From Isoetes taiwanensis (lineage: Eukaryota > Streptophyta > Lycopodiopsida > Isoetales > Isoetaceae): a stretch of DNA of 64,000 bases. The notes under the pieces are model-generated. The model did no database searches. It saw only the letters and a list, made by a program, of their open reading frames with translations, and was not told the DNA's origin. The stretch is taken from NCBI GenBank assembly GCA_021234155.1, contig JAJEKV010000075.1:4664230-4728229 (forward strand). Direction: 5' to 3'. Both the position numbers and the translations under genes were made by a program. Shown in pieces: positions 31,044 through 43,260 of the stretch (positions within the stretch are counted from its first letter, which is position 1; every line of letters begins with the position of its first letter).

Positions 31044-31449
31044 CCTAAAGATTCATAAAGTCTTCCATGTGAGTTTGTTGAAGAAGCATACTCCTAATCC
31101 GCATTTAACTCTTGGACACTCCAACTTTGTTGGAAATGACAAAGAGCAAAATTTGGAAATAGTTCCGCAATTGATTCTTGATAAAGCCTTCAAGAAAACA
31201 AGGAAATCGAGTTTTCTCCAATATTTGGTCAAGTGGAAACACTTGCCGGTGGAAGACGCGACATGGGTACTTAAGAAGGATCTAAGTAAAGCAAGCACCT
31301 ACGCTTATGGAGCAATGGGACGGCAAGGTCATCTCCGAAGAAATCGGCTCAGGCATGTCGATTTGTGTAGATTAATTCAATGTGTATTTAAGATTAATCT
31401 ATGCATGCAACCTATGCTTGGTATGGGTTGCATGCGTTGTTACCGATGA
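31044..31449 (+). CDS. Pol C-terminus: chromodomain
   Basis: The frame carries FHVSLLKKHTP (integrase C-terminal domain end) and then, at residues about 36-75 counted from 31069, QLILDKAFKKTRKSSFLQYL and VKWKHLPVEDATWVLKKDL. The pattern ILD...YLVKWK.LP.EDATW is the chromodomain that defines chromoviruses. In related elements it binds histone marks or heterochromatin and steers integration. Here it is carried by an element that also encodes an H3-like histone. The residues after about 80 run into untranslated sequence and are probably not part of the domain. Confidence 0.8.
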
Positions 31450-32187
31450 TGAGACCACTACGAGGACGTGGTGTAATGTCAATGTGGACATGACCGTGGT
31501 TCCGCTTGGACGACCTCGAGAGAAAAGAGGTCATTTAGGAATGCATGATAGGAAAAGCACCTCTAGTCAATGCCTACGGGGAGAACCCCATCCTTCACGC
31601 CCCATATACGGGAAGGACCCTATCCTCCACGCTGGGCAACTAAAGGTGTAGGCATGAGCGCCATATAGGCATTATAGGGCGCTGTCTCCACGGCCACGAT
31701 GGAAGAAGCATCCTCTTCCTACGCCGGGAGATTAGCCATGCATTCATGTAGATAGATGGGGTGGTTCCCTTATAACCAAAGTTATTAATAATTAAAATGG
31801 TACTAACGTAGTGTCGATCTGCAGGCCAATAGAGCGCTCCGGAGGGCAAGGAGGTCGAGCTACGAAGACTTGCAACACAAATTTTGTTGGAATGTGTTGC
31901 AAGGAATGAAGAGTACCTCGAAGGATAATTGTATATGAAATGTTAAAATTTTGATAAACTAAAATGATGTGATAAGTGAAACTAATGAGTAACTTGTTTT
32001 AATGACGTTACGAATTGATAAGTTATTTCATAAGGTAATGGCATAATAATGTTCTAAAAATATTACCTTAAGGTAATCTTAATAAATGTGTAAGTATTAT
32101 AGTAGTATATTGTATGCATCAAGTTGGTTGCAGGTTAGGAAGATCCCAAGGTGGGGAGACCCACGATGCTGCGGACAACATCATTTC
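31450..32187 (+). other. Element 3' untranslated region
   Basis: Non-coding. A polypurine-like CAAGGTGGGGAGA at 32147-32159 is an exact repeat of the tract used directly before the right LTR. Confidence 0.5.
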
Positions 32188-32200
32188 AAGGTGGGGAGAA
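32188..32200 (+). promoter_or_regulatory. Polypurine tract
   Basis: AAGGTGGGGAGAA lies directly before the right LTR start TGTGACG and would prime plus-strand cDNA synthesis. A second copy lies about 40 bases upstream. Confidence 0.8.
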
Positions 32201-33752
32201 TGTGACGTTCCAGCACAGTATACGGTCCCAGGACGTATACTGTACTGCCTCGTCACGCGTACACGCCACCCCGACTGACGTGTACGCCGACGTGTAGCCA
32301 AGCGGGTAGCCCCCAGGGGCCACTTGCAAGGTGTGTGCATTTATTAATGTGCACATTTACCAATGTGCACATTTATCTAGGTGCACATTTTCCCATTTGG
32401 ACACTTTATGCCACCTAATAAAGGCAAGTGGGCCACACCAATTATCCCACATGCTAAAAGGGGTAATTGGAAACCCTAGCCCTAAACCCCTGTCTATTTA
32501 GGTAAGTGAAACCCTAACTTGCTATTTTCATTCATGCCATTTTAGGGCTCTGTTTTGCTTGCTCCAGGAGTCAAAACCGCCTCCCAGACTCTGTCTGAGC
32601 GATCTAGCTCGTTAGTTTCCCTTTCTAGCTTCATCTTCTAGCAGTTCAGCAGGATGGCCGAGTTCAGAGCAGGAGGAGCGAGTCAAGGATCAGGTATTTA
32701 GTCAATTTAATAGCCTAAACCGTCTTCCAGTCATTGAATCAGTAGGTTTAGCCTATTAAATTGCCTGTAGCAGCCATTTAGATCCCCAGATACCAAGCTC
32801 TAACTAAAGAACCTAACTCTATGATATAGATTAGATCTAGTTCTTTAGTTCTTCTGTGATGTATATGGATGAGGTATCTTTGTGAACTCATTGTATTGGG
32901 AAGGGGGGTAGAGACCCTAAGGCCTAGTAGTTGATGCTCCTAGCTAGCCTCTTTAGCACACTGTAGATTCGGCCTGTATACAAGAACCATACCTGGTTGT
33001 GGATGAAGGGGCCAGACTGGCTTATAAGGAAGTTCGTGTTCTGACTCTTGAACGATCCCCCTGGTGTGTAAAGTCTACCGGGGATCACTGTGGACTAGGT
33101 CTAATGGCTTGCCACTGAGTGTGGGCAGGGCATGGGCTCGACACCCGTGGGGTGATGCGCCACTCTCCATTGGGTTCAAGTCGAACAAGGGCAGTGGCCC
33201 TCTAGTCACCTTGAGTCAGCATGTAGATCTCTGGAGGGAGATATCCCTTCCTGCCCCATCGAACCGGGAGATGCAACCCGTGAATAGCCCCTTGGCTATG
33301 CATCCGGGGCTGGCTAGGCCGTCCCAACACTTTTCAACCTACTTTGCAAAGTGTGCAATGGAGGGGCGGATGGAGTGGACTACCCTAAGCCATGTTCTCA
33401 TGCCAAATCCATTGCCATGAATTCATGCGCAATGAATTGAGACCCAAGTCGCCGGCCATTCCCCGAGTCCGAGCCTTGGGTAGGAACCCCTTATGTGATG
33501 TGTCGATGATGAGCCACCCTTCGAGGTGGTCGTGTGATGATAATGTATACTGACATGTATGTTTACGCTTCCGCAGCTAGGTAGGCCCTGAGGGAGACAG
33601 GGTAAAATGACCCCTTCATTCTTCCCACTGGAACTCATCAAGGTTGCAGTGATACATGGAGGGCCCCTGTGACGCGATGAAGCTGGTATGGGGATGAACT
33701 CCTGCTTGTATACCTGTGAGTGCACCGTGATAATGAGTAGGGGGACGCCACG
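32201..33752 (+). repeat. Right LTR of the 18.3 kb element
   Basis: It starts TGTGACGTTC and is collinear with 15409-16966. Long stretches are identical; most differences involve CAG/CTG against CG. The end is placed by the GAAGC duplication that follows. Confidence 0.85.
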
Positions 33753-33757
33753 GAAGC
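33753..33757. repeat. Target-site duplication GAAGC, right
   Basis: Matches 15404-15408. The preceding bases CACG probably stand for CACA or CA at the LTR end. Confidence 0.75.
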
Positions 33758-33798
33758 ATTGCTTTAACATAAGGTTTAAGAGTAGATAGGAGATGTAC

Positions 33799-33898
33799 CT
33801 TCCAATCTGCAGGGAACCTTCTGTTTCAAATGTCATCTTCAACCTTCTGGACAAGGTTTCATGGATTGTGCCGTCAATAAGATTCAGCAATGCTTCCT
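33799..33898 (-). CDS. Unrecognised host gene, internal exon
   Basis: The minus strand has acceptor TATTCAAG, an open frame EEALLNLIDGTIHETLSRRL, KMTFETEGSLQIG, and donor G|GTACAT. It is on the same strand as the exons at 15153-15351 and 14319-14486, and the 18.3 kb element lies in the intervening intron. The family is not recognised. Confidence 0.45.
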
Positions 33899-33899
33899 C

Positions 33900-34460
33900 T
33901 TGAATAATATATAAGTTCAAATAGCTGACCAAATGTAGCTCACAAACCGTAGCCCGGTGACTCGCTTGAAAGTCTTCTTTGTTTTGTACCCAAATATGTC
34001 AACTATGAACTTGGGCACTAGTTTTCTACAGAGCAACAATATTCAAATTCCGTTACTTGAAACTTCCTAAGGCATTTCTAGAGGTTACAATCGCTAGATT
34101 AGGAGTTTGAAGATCCAAGTGACGTAGCAGACACATGGGTAGGCTAAGAACTTAGGAATCCTTGTACCCTAGTGAAGGCAAGCCTGTTAAAAAAAAAGGA
34201 AAAAGCCAGCGCCAAAGATTTGTTCAAGGCTCAAGTTCAAGGACCTCTGCAAAGCTATAAGACCATGCGTCGCCTCCTAAATCTTTATCAGAACAGAAAA
34301 ATATTTCGAGAAATAAAAACAAAAAGTGAAACAACATTATATAGTTAGATGAAGATGAATATTCAGGCATCTCTTATAGGAAACTCTTGTATGTTTGATA
34401 AATTCTTCCTCTTGCACATCCAAAATGTGAATACACCATAGCAAATTGCTTAAAGATTTT
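33900..34460. other. No gene seen
   Basis: AT-rich. The minus-strand phrase TCTAGAAATGCCTTAG at 34064-34079 recurs in the host exon at 14411-14426, so a related exon may be decayed here. Confidence 0.3.
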
Positions 34461-35300
34461 GTTTAGTACCACCTCCATGTACAGAGCAACAATAACACTA
34501 TTCCACAATGCTTCTAAAGTAATTGAAAAAGACACGTCACAACCAAGAAAAAGTGTAGGTTACGTATGCGTATGTAACCTTTTGAGTACTCACCATACCG
34601 GACAATATGTACAGAACATTTTTATGCATGCTGTCTTTAGGGGGTACATTAAGTTTTTTAGAGGTACGGTACGTTTGTGTAAGGTGCTTTACGTTTTCAA
34701 AGGTACTGTACATTTTTATAAGGGTATGGTACATACCATACCTTTGAACTTTTAATGTACCAATTTTCTTTAGGTACTTTAAATCCCTCGAAGTACGCTA
34801 TGATGTACTGTACGTAAAAACCATACGTAAGTACAGAAGTGTGACCCTACTCTGTCCCGACCTAGTTGAAGTATGCAAATCATCACCACAATTGTGAATT
34901 TTGGACCACACTTTAAAGCCAAGAATAATAAACATATCTTGACGAGATAATTATGAAGCCCTATGACAAAATTGGTACCATTTGTGGAGGGGAAAACTAG
35001 CCAATCTACATTATGCTGTGTAGATTGACTCTATTTAATATAAGTCCTCCACATTGCCTCCATGAGAGGAATATCACCCTCAAACACACTCTTAGTTTTT
35101 CTCCATCTATCTATTTACCTATGAGTGCGCCCACTAGTTGTGAATGTAACCAAAAAATAGCAGTAGCTATAGTAGGTCTTCTATTTGTAATATAGACGAT
35201 ATGTTGGATTAGACCTATCACATTGATACTATAATATACACTAGATCACATCACATTGATGTCATACACATGGCAAGACATTATCATATAGTAGTCTACT
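34440..35300. repeat. Dispersed repeat family, copy A (with GTAC-rich tandem units)
   Basis: Segments such as AATGCTTCTAAAGTAATTG and TTTTGGACCACAC recur at 39720-39830 and 43015-43100. Within it, 34640-34860 is a degenerate GGTACGGTAC(G/A)TTT tandem with a perfect 9-base inverted repeat, GGTATGGTA, at 34723-34742. Confidence 0.5.
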
Positions 35301-35328
35301 AGTATTGTAGGCCACTATAGTGGTTGAT

Positions 35329-35388
35329 AAGAAGAGGAAGAGGAAGAGGAAGAGGAAGAGGAAGAGGAAGAGGAAGAGGAAGAGGAAT
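35329..35388 (+). repeat. (AGAGGA)n microsatellite
   Basis: About ten perfect AGAGGA units. Confidence 0.95.
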
Positions 35389-35583
35389 ATCTAGCATTAT
35401 AACAGGGGGTTGACTTTTGATATTTTATACGCTTTTCTATATGGTTTTTCTATGATTTTGTTGCTGTATTCGGGTGCGCATACTAAATAGTATTTCTAGA
35501 GTGCATCAATTTTTAACCGTTGATTTGCGAGGCTGTGGTTTCTCTTTTGATTTTCACCCTTCAAAAAAATCTAAAGCTACAAA

Positions 35584-35697
35584 AACTTTAGGGCTTTAGG
35601 GTTTGTGTAGGAAAGGAGCAACTCGTGCTTGGGGATTGCAAACTTTAGGGTTTTAGGGTTTGTGTAGGAAAGGAGCAACTCGTGCTTGGGGATTGCT
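35584..35697 (+). repeat. 57 bp tandem duplication
   Basis: AAACTTTAGGGTTTTAGGG through CTTGGGGATTGC occurs twice head to tail with one or two differences. Confidence 0.85.
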
Positions 35698-36194
35698 GGA
35701 TTTCAAGCTTCCATTCTAAGGTGGGATCTGGCAAAAGATAGCAACTTGCGATAGAGGGGCTATCTGGCTTCAAATCTGGAGCTATTTCGGCAGCCGAGCT
35801 TTGGGCTTCCATGGCTATGGCGGATTTTTGGTACTCAAATCGACAAATCTCTAAGATGTGGCTATGGCGGATCTCGCGACTTCGGGCGATGAAAACCCGG
35901 GCGGGAGAATACTTCGAGCCCCTACCGCAAATAATGGATGGGTTTGATTGTGGAATTCGCTCTGCCGCCAGAACGATTTCGCCATCATTGCCGTGCTCAA
36001 CAAAATAGAAGAATATGGATCTGGCAAACGTGCTCCTATGGCCGCAACAGGTTTTTAAACAGATCTCACTCTTGTATTTGAAGGCTCGGGCATATTTCTT
36101 CATTTTCTAAAGGAATCGCTTTCGAAAATTTTGTTATCTCATCTTCTAAGCAGACTTAGACCGGCAGATCCTTCTCTGGGCCGCTTATGCTCGA

Positions 36195-37440
36195 TTGATT
36201 TTGCGTGTTTTTAGATATGCTCATACTAGCATCGTTTATCAATCTACCGGAGATCCAGTTTTATGGCAGCCTCAAAGCGTGAAAAGGGCATTTGAATGGG
36301 CCACCATGTTTGAAGATCTCATGGCAAAATTTCCTGCGACCAAAGAGGGTGAACCATCTAAGGAAGCCTTTGATCCGCTCTCTTTAGATCTCATGGATGC
36401 CACTCCTCACCCTCCGTGGATTGCCGGTCTTGTCATCTTCCCCGCTTGAGGAGGCCCCTAAACTTCTTGTAAGTGCTCTTACCGGTGCATTTGAATTGGC
36501 AATGGACAAATTTTGTTCTGAAGTATTGTGCTAGCCTCGAGAATAGACAAAGAGAACACTTCAGAGAATGTCCACATGCAAACCAAATGCGAGCAGAAGC
36601 GATCTTTGATGAAATGGAAGATGAAAGGCCGGAGAATCTACCAAATAGGGTAATGGTTGATAAATTTGAAGAAAGAATAAAAGGGTAGTTATTCTCCTTG
36701 GTAGTGCAACAATTGAAGGATAGATATTCTTGTAAGACATTGGTGGAGTCCCTTAGTCGGGACTTAGAAATAATCGGAAGTTCTCTTGCCAAATGTGGCA
36801 CAAGTGTTAAGGATTCTATGGATATTTGGAAGAGATCGACTTGAGCGAAACAATTCGAGACATTTTTTATCCGCCATTGTGAACAATGGGCTAGAGAGAG
36901 TTTGTCAGATATCATGTTCTACTGAGAGACAATGTACAAGCTCATGGGAGGGATGATCATTTTAAGTCCGAAAGTGCACATTGGACAAATGTTTTTGAAT
37001 AGATGCTAGCTGAAAGTAATAAGCACTTTAAATCAATACATGGGTTGATATTGCGAGCTCGCTGTTCCATGTTTGGCATCGTAAAGTCGGAGACAAATGC
37101 AAAACAAGTTACTTAATTTCTTACATTCTTATCCAATTTTATCATCACAAAACCAATTGTCACGCTACTTTGATGGATGGTGGGAAGAATCAAAGATCCG
37201 CTTGTGGCCTTAGCGATTCTAAATGGACGTTGAGCATGAAAGATGAAGTTGAGAAATATTTGCTAGGTCATTTGAGATCAAAAGAGGGTTTGTGTTGAAT
37301 TTGCCACCAATCATTGCAAAGATTTGCTTTGAGACATGGCACATTAGTCAACATTATATCGGGGAGATTGAGAAACATGCGATTGGGAAAGAAAGTCGGC
37401 CTATGCTCGTACCACTCATATTGAATACCCTATGTTGTAA
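36195..37440 (+). pseudogene. Unrecognised decayed coding region
   Basis: Consecutive plus-strand segments look protein-coding but shift frame repeatedly: ATMFEDLMAKFPATKEGEP, KEAFDPLSLDLMDATPHPPW, LTGAFELAMDKFCSEVL, LENRQREHFRECPHANQMRA, LVVQQLKDRYSCKTLVESLS and, at the end, LNLPPIIAKICFETWHISQH. I do not recognise the family. It could be a transposase or a decayed host gene. Confidence 0.35.
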
Positions 37441-38273
37441 TACCTTATGAATGCTTTTATGGAAATAATTTGTTTGTCTTGATGTTATTGTGTTTTTTAG
37501 TAATTAATATTTAGGCCCATAAAGTTTACCTATGTTTGCTTTAGTTAGGGCCCAAAGGGCCCAAAAATTTTAATAATATAACAATCAACGCACAACTACA
37601 ATTAACATTATTAACACAAACCATTGCATTTAACACATTTAAATTAAAATCCCTCTTAAACCCCCTTTGGTTTGGGTGCATATTCACACAGGGGGTTATG
37701 TAGGGCAGCGAGAGCTCCAAAAATATATTTACAATACATGTACAAAATTAACACCATTAAGTACATTCTCTCAAACCTTATAGTATTTTGCAAACTTTAA
37801 TATACAATATACAAAAACTTGTACATGCATACCCCACAAACGAGGATCGCTATGTACGGTCCAGATCTTGGAATAAAGGGCAAATATGCTCATCCGACAA
37901 CTCTCGTTGCCCGGAGTAACCCCCCGTGTGAATATGGACCCAAACCAAAGGGGGTTTAAGGAAGAGGAAGAGGAATGTTTTAAAATGCATCGGGGACTGT
38001 AGAAACACGCATCACCTATGGTAGCGCGACTGGGAGCTTACATCCTGCAGATTTCGGCCGTCGGACTTGCTCTTCGGGGGCATGGTATTTGAGAGCCTAC
38101 TGTTAGGGTTTTTCCTCCCAAGTGGGGGTTTTTTCATCCCGGTAGTAGGGTTCTACTGTACAGTTACATTGTTTGTTTTTGGTGTTGGGGTTTTGGCTTT
38201 TTTGCCTGTTCTCTGCATGTACTGTCTCATAGGCCTCTGGCCTCCGTGGACGTTAAAATAAACTTCCTTCCTT
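37441..38273. other. No gene seen
   Basis: AT-rich non-coding sequence. The phrase CCAAACCAAAGGGGGTTTAAG at 37933 is the reverse complement of TAAACCCCCTTTGGTTTGGG at 37656, so 37656-37953 is bounded by short inverted repeats and might be a small non-autonomous DNA element. Confidence 0.35.
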
Positions 38274-40400
38274 CCTAAGCCATGCCCAATGCATGGGAAG
38301 TTGTTGAACATTGGGCAAAGACATGCTTTACAAAGTCTTGCATGTGGCTTGAAATTATTTCGCATTAAATTTTTCCTAAGGCATGTCCAATGCATGGGAA
38401 GTTGTTGAACATTGGGCATAGACATGCTTTATAAAGTCTTGCATGTGGCTTGAATTCTTTCACATTAAATAGGTCAATGTTTGGAAGTGTTTGTTTTGTG
38501 AGGCAAAGAATGGCACTTGGACCATCGGAGTAATTGAGTTCTTAAAATACAAACATCAAAGGATGCAAGACGTATAGGAGTATAATACATGCCATCTCAA
38601 TATTTGGCAAAATATATAGGGCCTCCACCATCGCAACCTTTCATAATCGGAGGAGACGACCTCACTTTGTCCGCCCTTTCTGGAATATGATGGAGGCCCA
38701 TGGAAGTATACTCAACCCGACCTTCCCTTAATTGTCTTCTAGATACCCCCAATTTCTAATTGCATATTGTCATGTGACCTGACTTACTAACAAAGCAATC
38801 TCTTTGACTGCATGTTGGTCTCACTTACAATTTCGTCATTCCTAGCAAGAGTTCTATGTTTATCCTTGCATGTCGATCAATGCATGTATATCAAAGCCTG
38901 CCAAACCAATTGCTTCCAAATATAGTTGGCAATATCAAAATTGGATTTTTTGTAGCATCTGACTTTTTCCCTACAAGAATCAGGCGAAAGTTCCACATCA
39001 TATGAAGGAGCAAGATTCACGAGGAAAAAAAAAGACAAAGGCTTCCAACCACGAAAGTGTTGCCATGGAAAATTTGGATGCAATACCTCGATTACCGCGG
39101 GGACAATGTTATCTACCAGCTCAGCAAAGAGGAAGCTAAAATGAAAGAGGTAGAATTTCTGATCTAGAATTTGTTCCTATCATCCCAGCATGCCGCTTAA
39201 GACATGTAAGAAACAGGTTGAAGTAGCAAAGTAAAATAAATTTCTAGTGATGTAGAAATTTAGAGGGGGCGAAAGCGGAGGCCGTTCCTCCAAACCATCT
39301 TTGGCGAAGTTTCCCCACATGCGGCTCTCCACGATGATGTCGCTTGACCCCTTCGCGGTTCTTTGATCTAACACTTTATCAATTTTGGCTAGGTGTCAGA
39401 GCACGTGGGATAGGCTAGGATTGCAACAAACATTGCACCTCAAAAAAAAGCAAGCCTCGCTAGAAAAAAAACAATAACAAAATTATATGTTTAGATAAAT
39501 ATGAATATGATTTTGAAGCATGATGACGGACGGATGGGCAGACGGATGGACGGATAGACAAACAAACAAACAGTATGTTTTACGTCATATCACATTGGCA
39601 GCATCCATGAGGACATATGATAGACCTCCAAATAGATAGAACTCTTGTATGTTGGATCTATTCTATTCTATTCTTATCCACATTTAAAACATAAATACCC
39701 ATAGCAAATTGCTCCATTTACAATGCTTCTAAAGTAATTGAAAAAGACACTTCACAATGAAAAAAGGCCCGGCCTAATTGACATGTGCAAATTCATCACT
39801 AAGATAGTTTTGGACCACACCCCAAAGCCAAGAATTATAAACATTTCTTGGGATAATTTACGAATCGCGATAGCAAGATTGAAAACTGTGCGAGGAGAGG
39901 ATAACTAGCTAATCTACATTAGGTTGACTCTGATTCATAAACGTCCTCCATATTTCCTCCATTAGTATCACCCTCAGGCACATGCTTAATTCTCCTTTAT
40001 CTCTCTATGCGAAGGTCCATTAGTTGTGAATCTAGCAAAAAATGTTTGTTGAGGCGATAGTAGGCCTTCGATTTGTAATATAGATGACATATTGGAGTAG
40101 TGATATGAATGAAATAATATGGCGAGATCATATTTGTGATCAAAATATGGGCGCCAGGCGAGATCATATTTGCAGAGCCAAAGATGCCAAAGGAAGGTTT
40201 AATATAGCCAAGGGGGGTTTATGCATGTACCTTTTCTGCATCTTCAGCACCATAGTAAAAGGAAAAGGCCAAAAGAGTTTTTTTAGTCCTCGGAGACCAA
40301 TTGGTCTATGGGACATAATACAATATCCTATCCTATTGTTTAAATTTGGTTTTTCCGGGGTTCCGAAAACTTTTTAGAATTTTTTTCCAGGTTAGTTTTC
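38274..40400. repeat. Dispersed repeat family, copy B
   Basis: It begins with two tandem 101-base units (38274 and 38375; core TGTTGAACATTGGGC). Most of the rest is alignable with 41862-43150, and its end (39930-40260) with 48010-48640. A short (GGAC/GGAT)n and (CAAA)n tract lies at 39530-39570. Non-coding. Confidence 0.7.
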
Positions 40401-41440
40401 TAAGGTTTAGAAGCTTTTAGCAGCCGAAAAAAATTTACAGGTACTCCAAAAATCGGGTGTTGTGGTTTTTTCATATGATTTCCAAACTTAGGTTATGGGG
40501 ATGCCTTATCCATTCCTTCTCGGATGCCTTCATCCTTTCTACACCTATCGATGCATGCATGTTGGCACTTCAACACATGCATTATTCATAGTCTGCTTTC
40601 TAAATTTCCTTCAGTTTGCGTAACAGGTGGTATTTTGCGCTTTATGGATTTGCCTATACATTGTAATTCCGGCCATTCTCTTGGCTTGCAAGCTGCCGCA
40701 ATGGATATTATGAGTCCAACAAGCTGCTGGAATGGATATTTTGTATATGAAGGTTACATTCTTTGTGTACCTTCTAAACTGTGCTGATGTTGTTTTAGGT
40801 TGAAGTCTTTTGTTGTATTCCTGGATTTCCAAAGACCTTTTTGTCCAAAACCTCAAGGTTGAGATAGATTTCTTTTGCGTGGCCATTGTTTCTCCCACCA
40901 AATCAATAATCATGGATTGATCTCTGCGACCTTTTCTTCTCCCGTTCCATGAAGGATCTATAGACTATTTTAGCAAGAAGGTATTTTATGTGTTATTTAT
41001 GTTTATGACATCTTTGGCTGAGCCTGTTTGGTTGGGCAGGCAATTATTTATTATTTGCACTTGGCGGTGCGAAATCCCTACGTCTTTTTTTAGAAAAAGG
41101 TAATTATTATATCGGGCATATATATATTCTAATTTTTTGTAGATTTGGCATGATAGCTCACTTTACTTTGTGAGAGTTATACAAAGGGCTATGGAAAGGG
41201 TTATACGAGTTATATTTCATCCCTGAAACATTTTCACCATCTGCATGTCATGTTTGGGAATTTTAAAGGTGCTATTCGATGTAAATTATGGAGATCAAGA
41301 GTTGTATTTTTAGTTTAAATCCACGAACATTTTAGATTTTGCAATATCTTTCATGCATCCACTTCCTCAATTGTCATAAATGCCACATTTTCAGCTGCCT
41401 TTTTGAAATTGTATCCTTCCTCAACGTGTTTCTATTGAAG
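40401..41440. other. No gene seen
   Basis: Frames at 40524-40787 (+) and 40611-40913 (-) oppose each other and lack recognisable motifs. Confidence 0.3.
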
Positions 41441-41649
41441 TTCCTTGGAAGCAATATATTATGATACACATAATTAAGAGGTCAGAAACTCAGTCTGAGC
41501 AGGGTTATTGCAATTTTATCAGGTCAGAACCTCAGTCTTCTTAGTTCCTTGGAAGCAATATATTATGATACACATAATTAAGAGGCCAGAAACTCAGTCT
41601 CAGCAGGGTTATTGCAATTTTATCAGGTCAGAACCTCAGTCTTCTTAGT
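41441..41649 (+). repeat. 104 bp tandem duplication
   Basis: TTCCTTGGAAGCAATATATT through CTCAGTCTTCTTAG occurs twice. A smaller duplication (TTATTGTATTTGAATCA, 41654 and 41699) follows. Confidence 0.9.
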
Positions 41650-41861
41650 TGACTTATTGTATTTGAATCATGTTTTCTAGCTGTCTCATTTAGCAAATTT
41701 ATTGTATTTGAATCAGGTTTTCTAGCTATTTCATTCTATTAAACATTGTTAAAACAGTCATGGGGCATTCAACAAATGGCAATAACCAAAAGTATACGAC
41801 CTTGCAGCGTCATTTTTCTACTTGAATGATACGGGAAAATGTTGGAGCTCCAATGCATACG

Positions 41862-43260
41862 AATTTGTTGAACATTGGGCACAGACATGCTTTACAAAGT
41901 CTTGCATGTGGCTTGAATTCTTTCGCATTAAATAGGTCAACGTTTGGAAGTATTTGTTTTGTGAGACAAAGAATGGCACTTGGACCATCGGAGTAATTGA
42001 GTTCTTAAAGTACATACATCAAAGGATGCAATATGCATAGGAGTATAATACATACCATCTCAATATTTGGCAAAATATATAGGGCCTCCACCATCGCAAC
42101 CTTTCATAATCAGAGGAGGCGACCTCACCGCTTTGCCCTTTCGGAATATTATGGAGGCCCATGGAAGTATACTCCCAACTGGCCTTCCCTTAATTGCCTT
42201 CTAGATACCTCCAATTTCTAATTGCATATTGTCATGTGACCTGGCTTACTACCACCAGCAAAGCAATCTCTCTGGTTGCATGTTGGTCTCACTTACAATT
42301 CCATCATTCCTAGCAAGAGTTCTATGTTTATCCTTGTGTGTCAGATCAATGCATGTATATCAAAGCCTGTCAGCCAATTGCTTCCAAATATAGCTGGCAA
42401 TATCAAAATTGGATTTTTTGGTAGCTTACAGTTTTTTCCTTGTAGCAACTGAGGCAGAAGTTCCACATCATATGAAGGAGCAGGATTCATGAGAAAAAAA
42501 AGACAAAGGCTTCCAACCACGAGCAGTGTTGCCATCGAAAATACCTCAGTGCCATGGGGACAATGTTATCTACCAGCTCAGCAAAGAGGAAGCTAAAATG
42601 AAAGAGGTAGAGCTTCTGATCTAGAATTTGTCCTACCATCCTAGCATGCCACTTAGGACATGTAAGAAACAGGTCGAAGTAGCAAAGGGAAACAAATTTC
42701 TAATTTTCCAGGCTATTGATGTAGAAATTTAACGATCTAATAGTCTTTATCAATTTTGCCATAGCACATGGATAGGCTAGGATTGGAACAAACCTTGCAC
42801 CTCAACAAAAGCAAGCCTGCTAAAAAAAACAACAATAACAACATTGAATGCTTAGATAAATATGAATATGATTTTGAAGCATGACAGACGGATGGACGGA
42901 CAGACAAACAAACAAACAGACCCCCAAATAGATAGAAACTCTTGTATGTTGGATAAGTACTTCCTTATCCACATTTAAGACATAAATACCCATAGCAAAT
43001 TGCTCCATTTACAACGCTTCTAAATTAATTGAAAAAGACACTTCACAATGAAGAAAAGGCTCGACCTAATTGATAGTTTTGGACCACACCCCAAAGCCAA
43101 GAATTATAAACATATTTTCTTGGGATAATTTACGAATCCCTATAGCAAGATTGAAAATTGTGCGAGGAGAGGATAACTAGCTATTCTACATTAGCTATAC
43201 AAGAAATTTATCGCGGCGGCGTGTGAGGAGAGGATAACTAGCTAATCTACATTAGCTATA
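41862..43260. repeat. Dispersed repeat family, copy C
   Basis: Collinear with 38390-39910: both carry GGCACTTGGACCATCGGAG, ATAGGGCCTCCACCATCGC and TTTTGGACCACACCCCAAAG. Non-coding. Confidence 0.75.

Larger units (their letters stand above)
15409..33752 (+). mobile_element. 18.3 kb chromovirus LTR retrotransposon carrying a histone H3-like gene
   Basis: The element has paired LTRs of about 1.55 kb, a GAAGC duplication, a degraded iMet-type primer site after the left LTR and a polypurine tract before the right LTR. In order the interior holds a histone H3-like gene (17659-18923), an unrecognised acidic-protein gene (19611-21135), about 5.4 kb of spacer with antisense host-gene fragments, gag (26580-27622) and pol ending in a chromodomain (27600-31449). 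The LTRs are nearly identical once CAG/CTG discrepancies are set aside, which suggests a recent insertion. Ordinary chromoviruses are about 5-8 kb and have no genes before gag. An alternative is that the 17-21 kb block is a second element nested inside. Confidence 0.85.
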
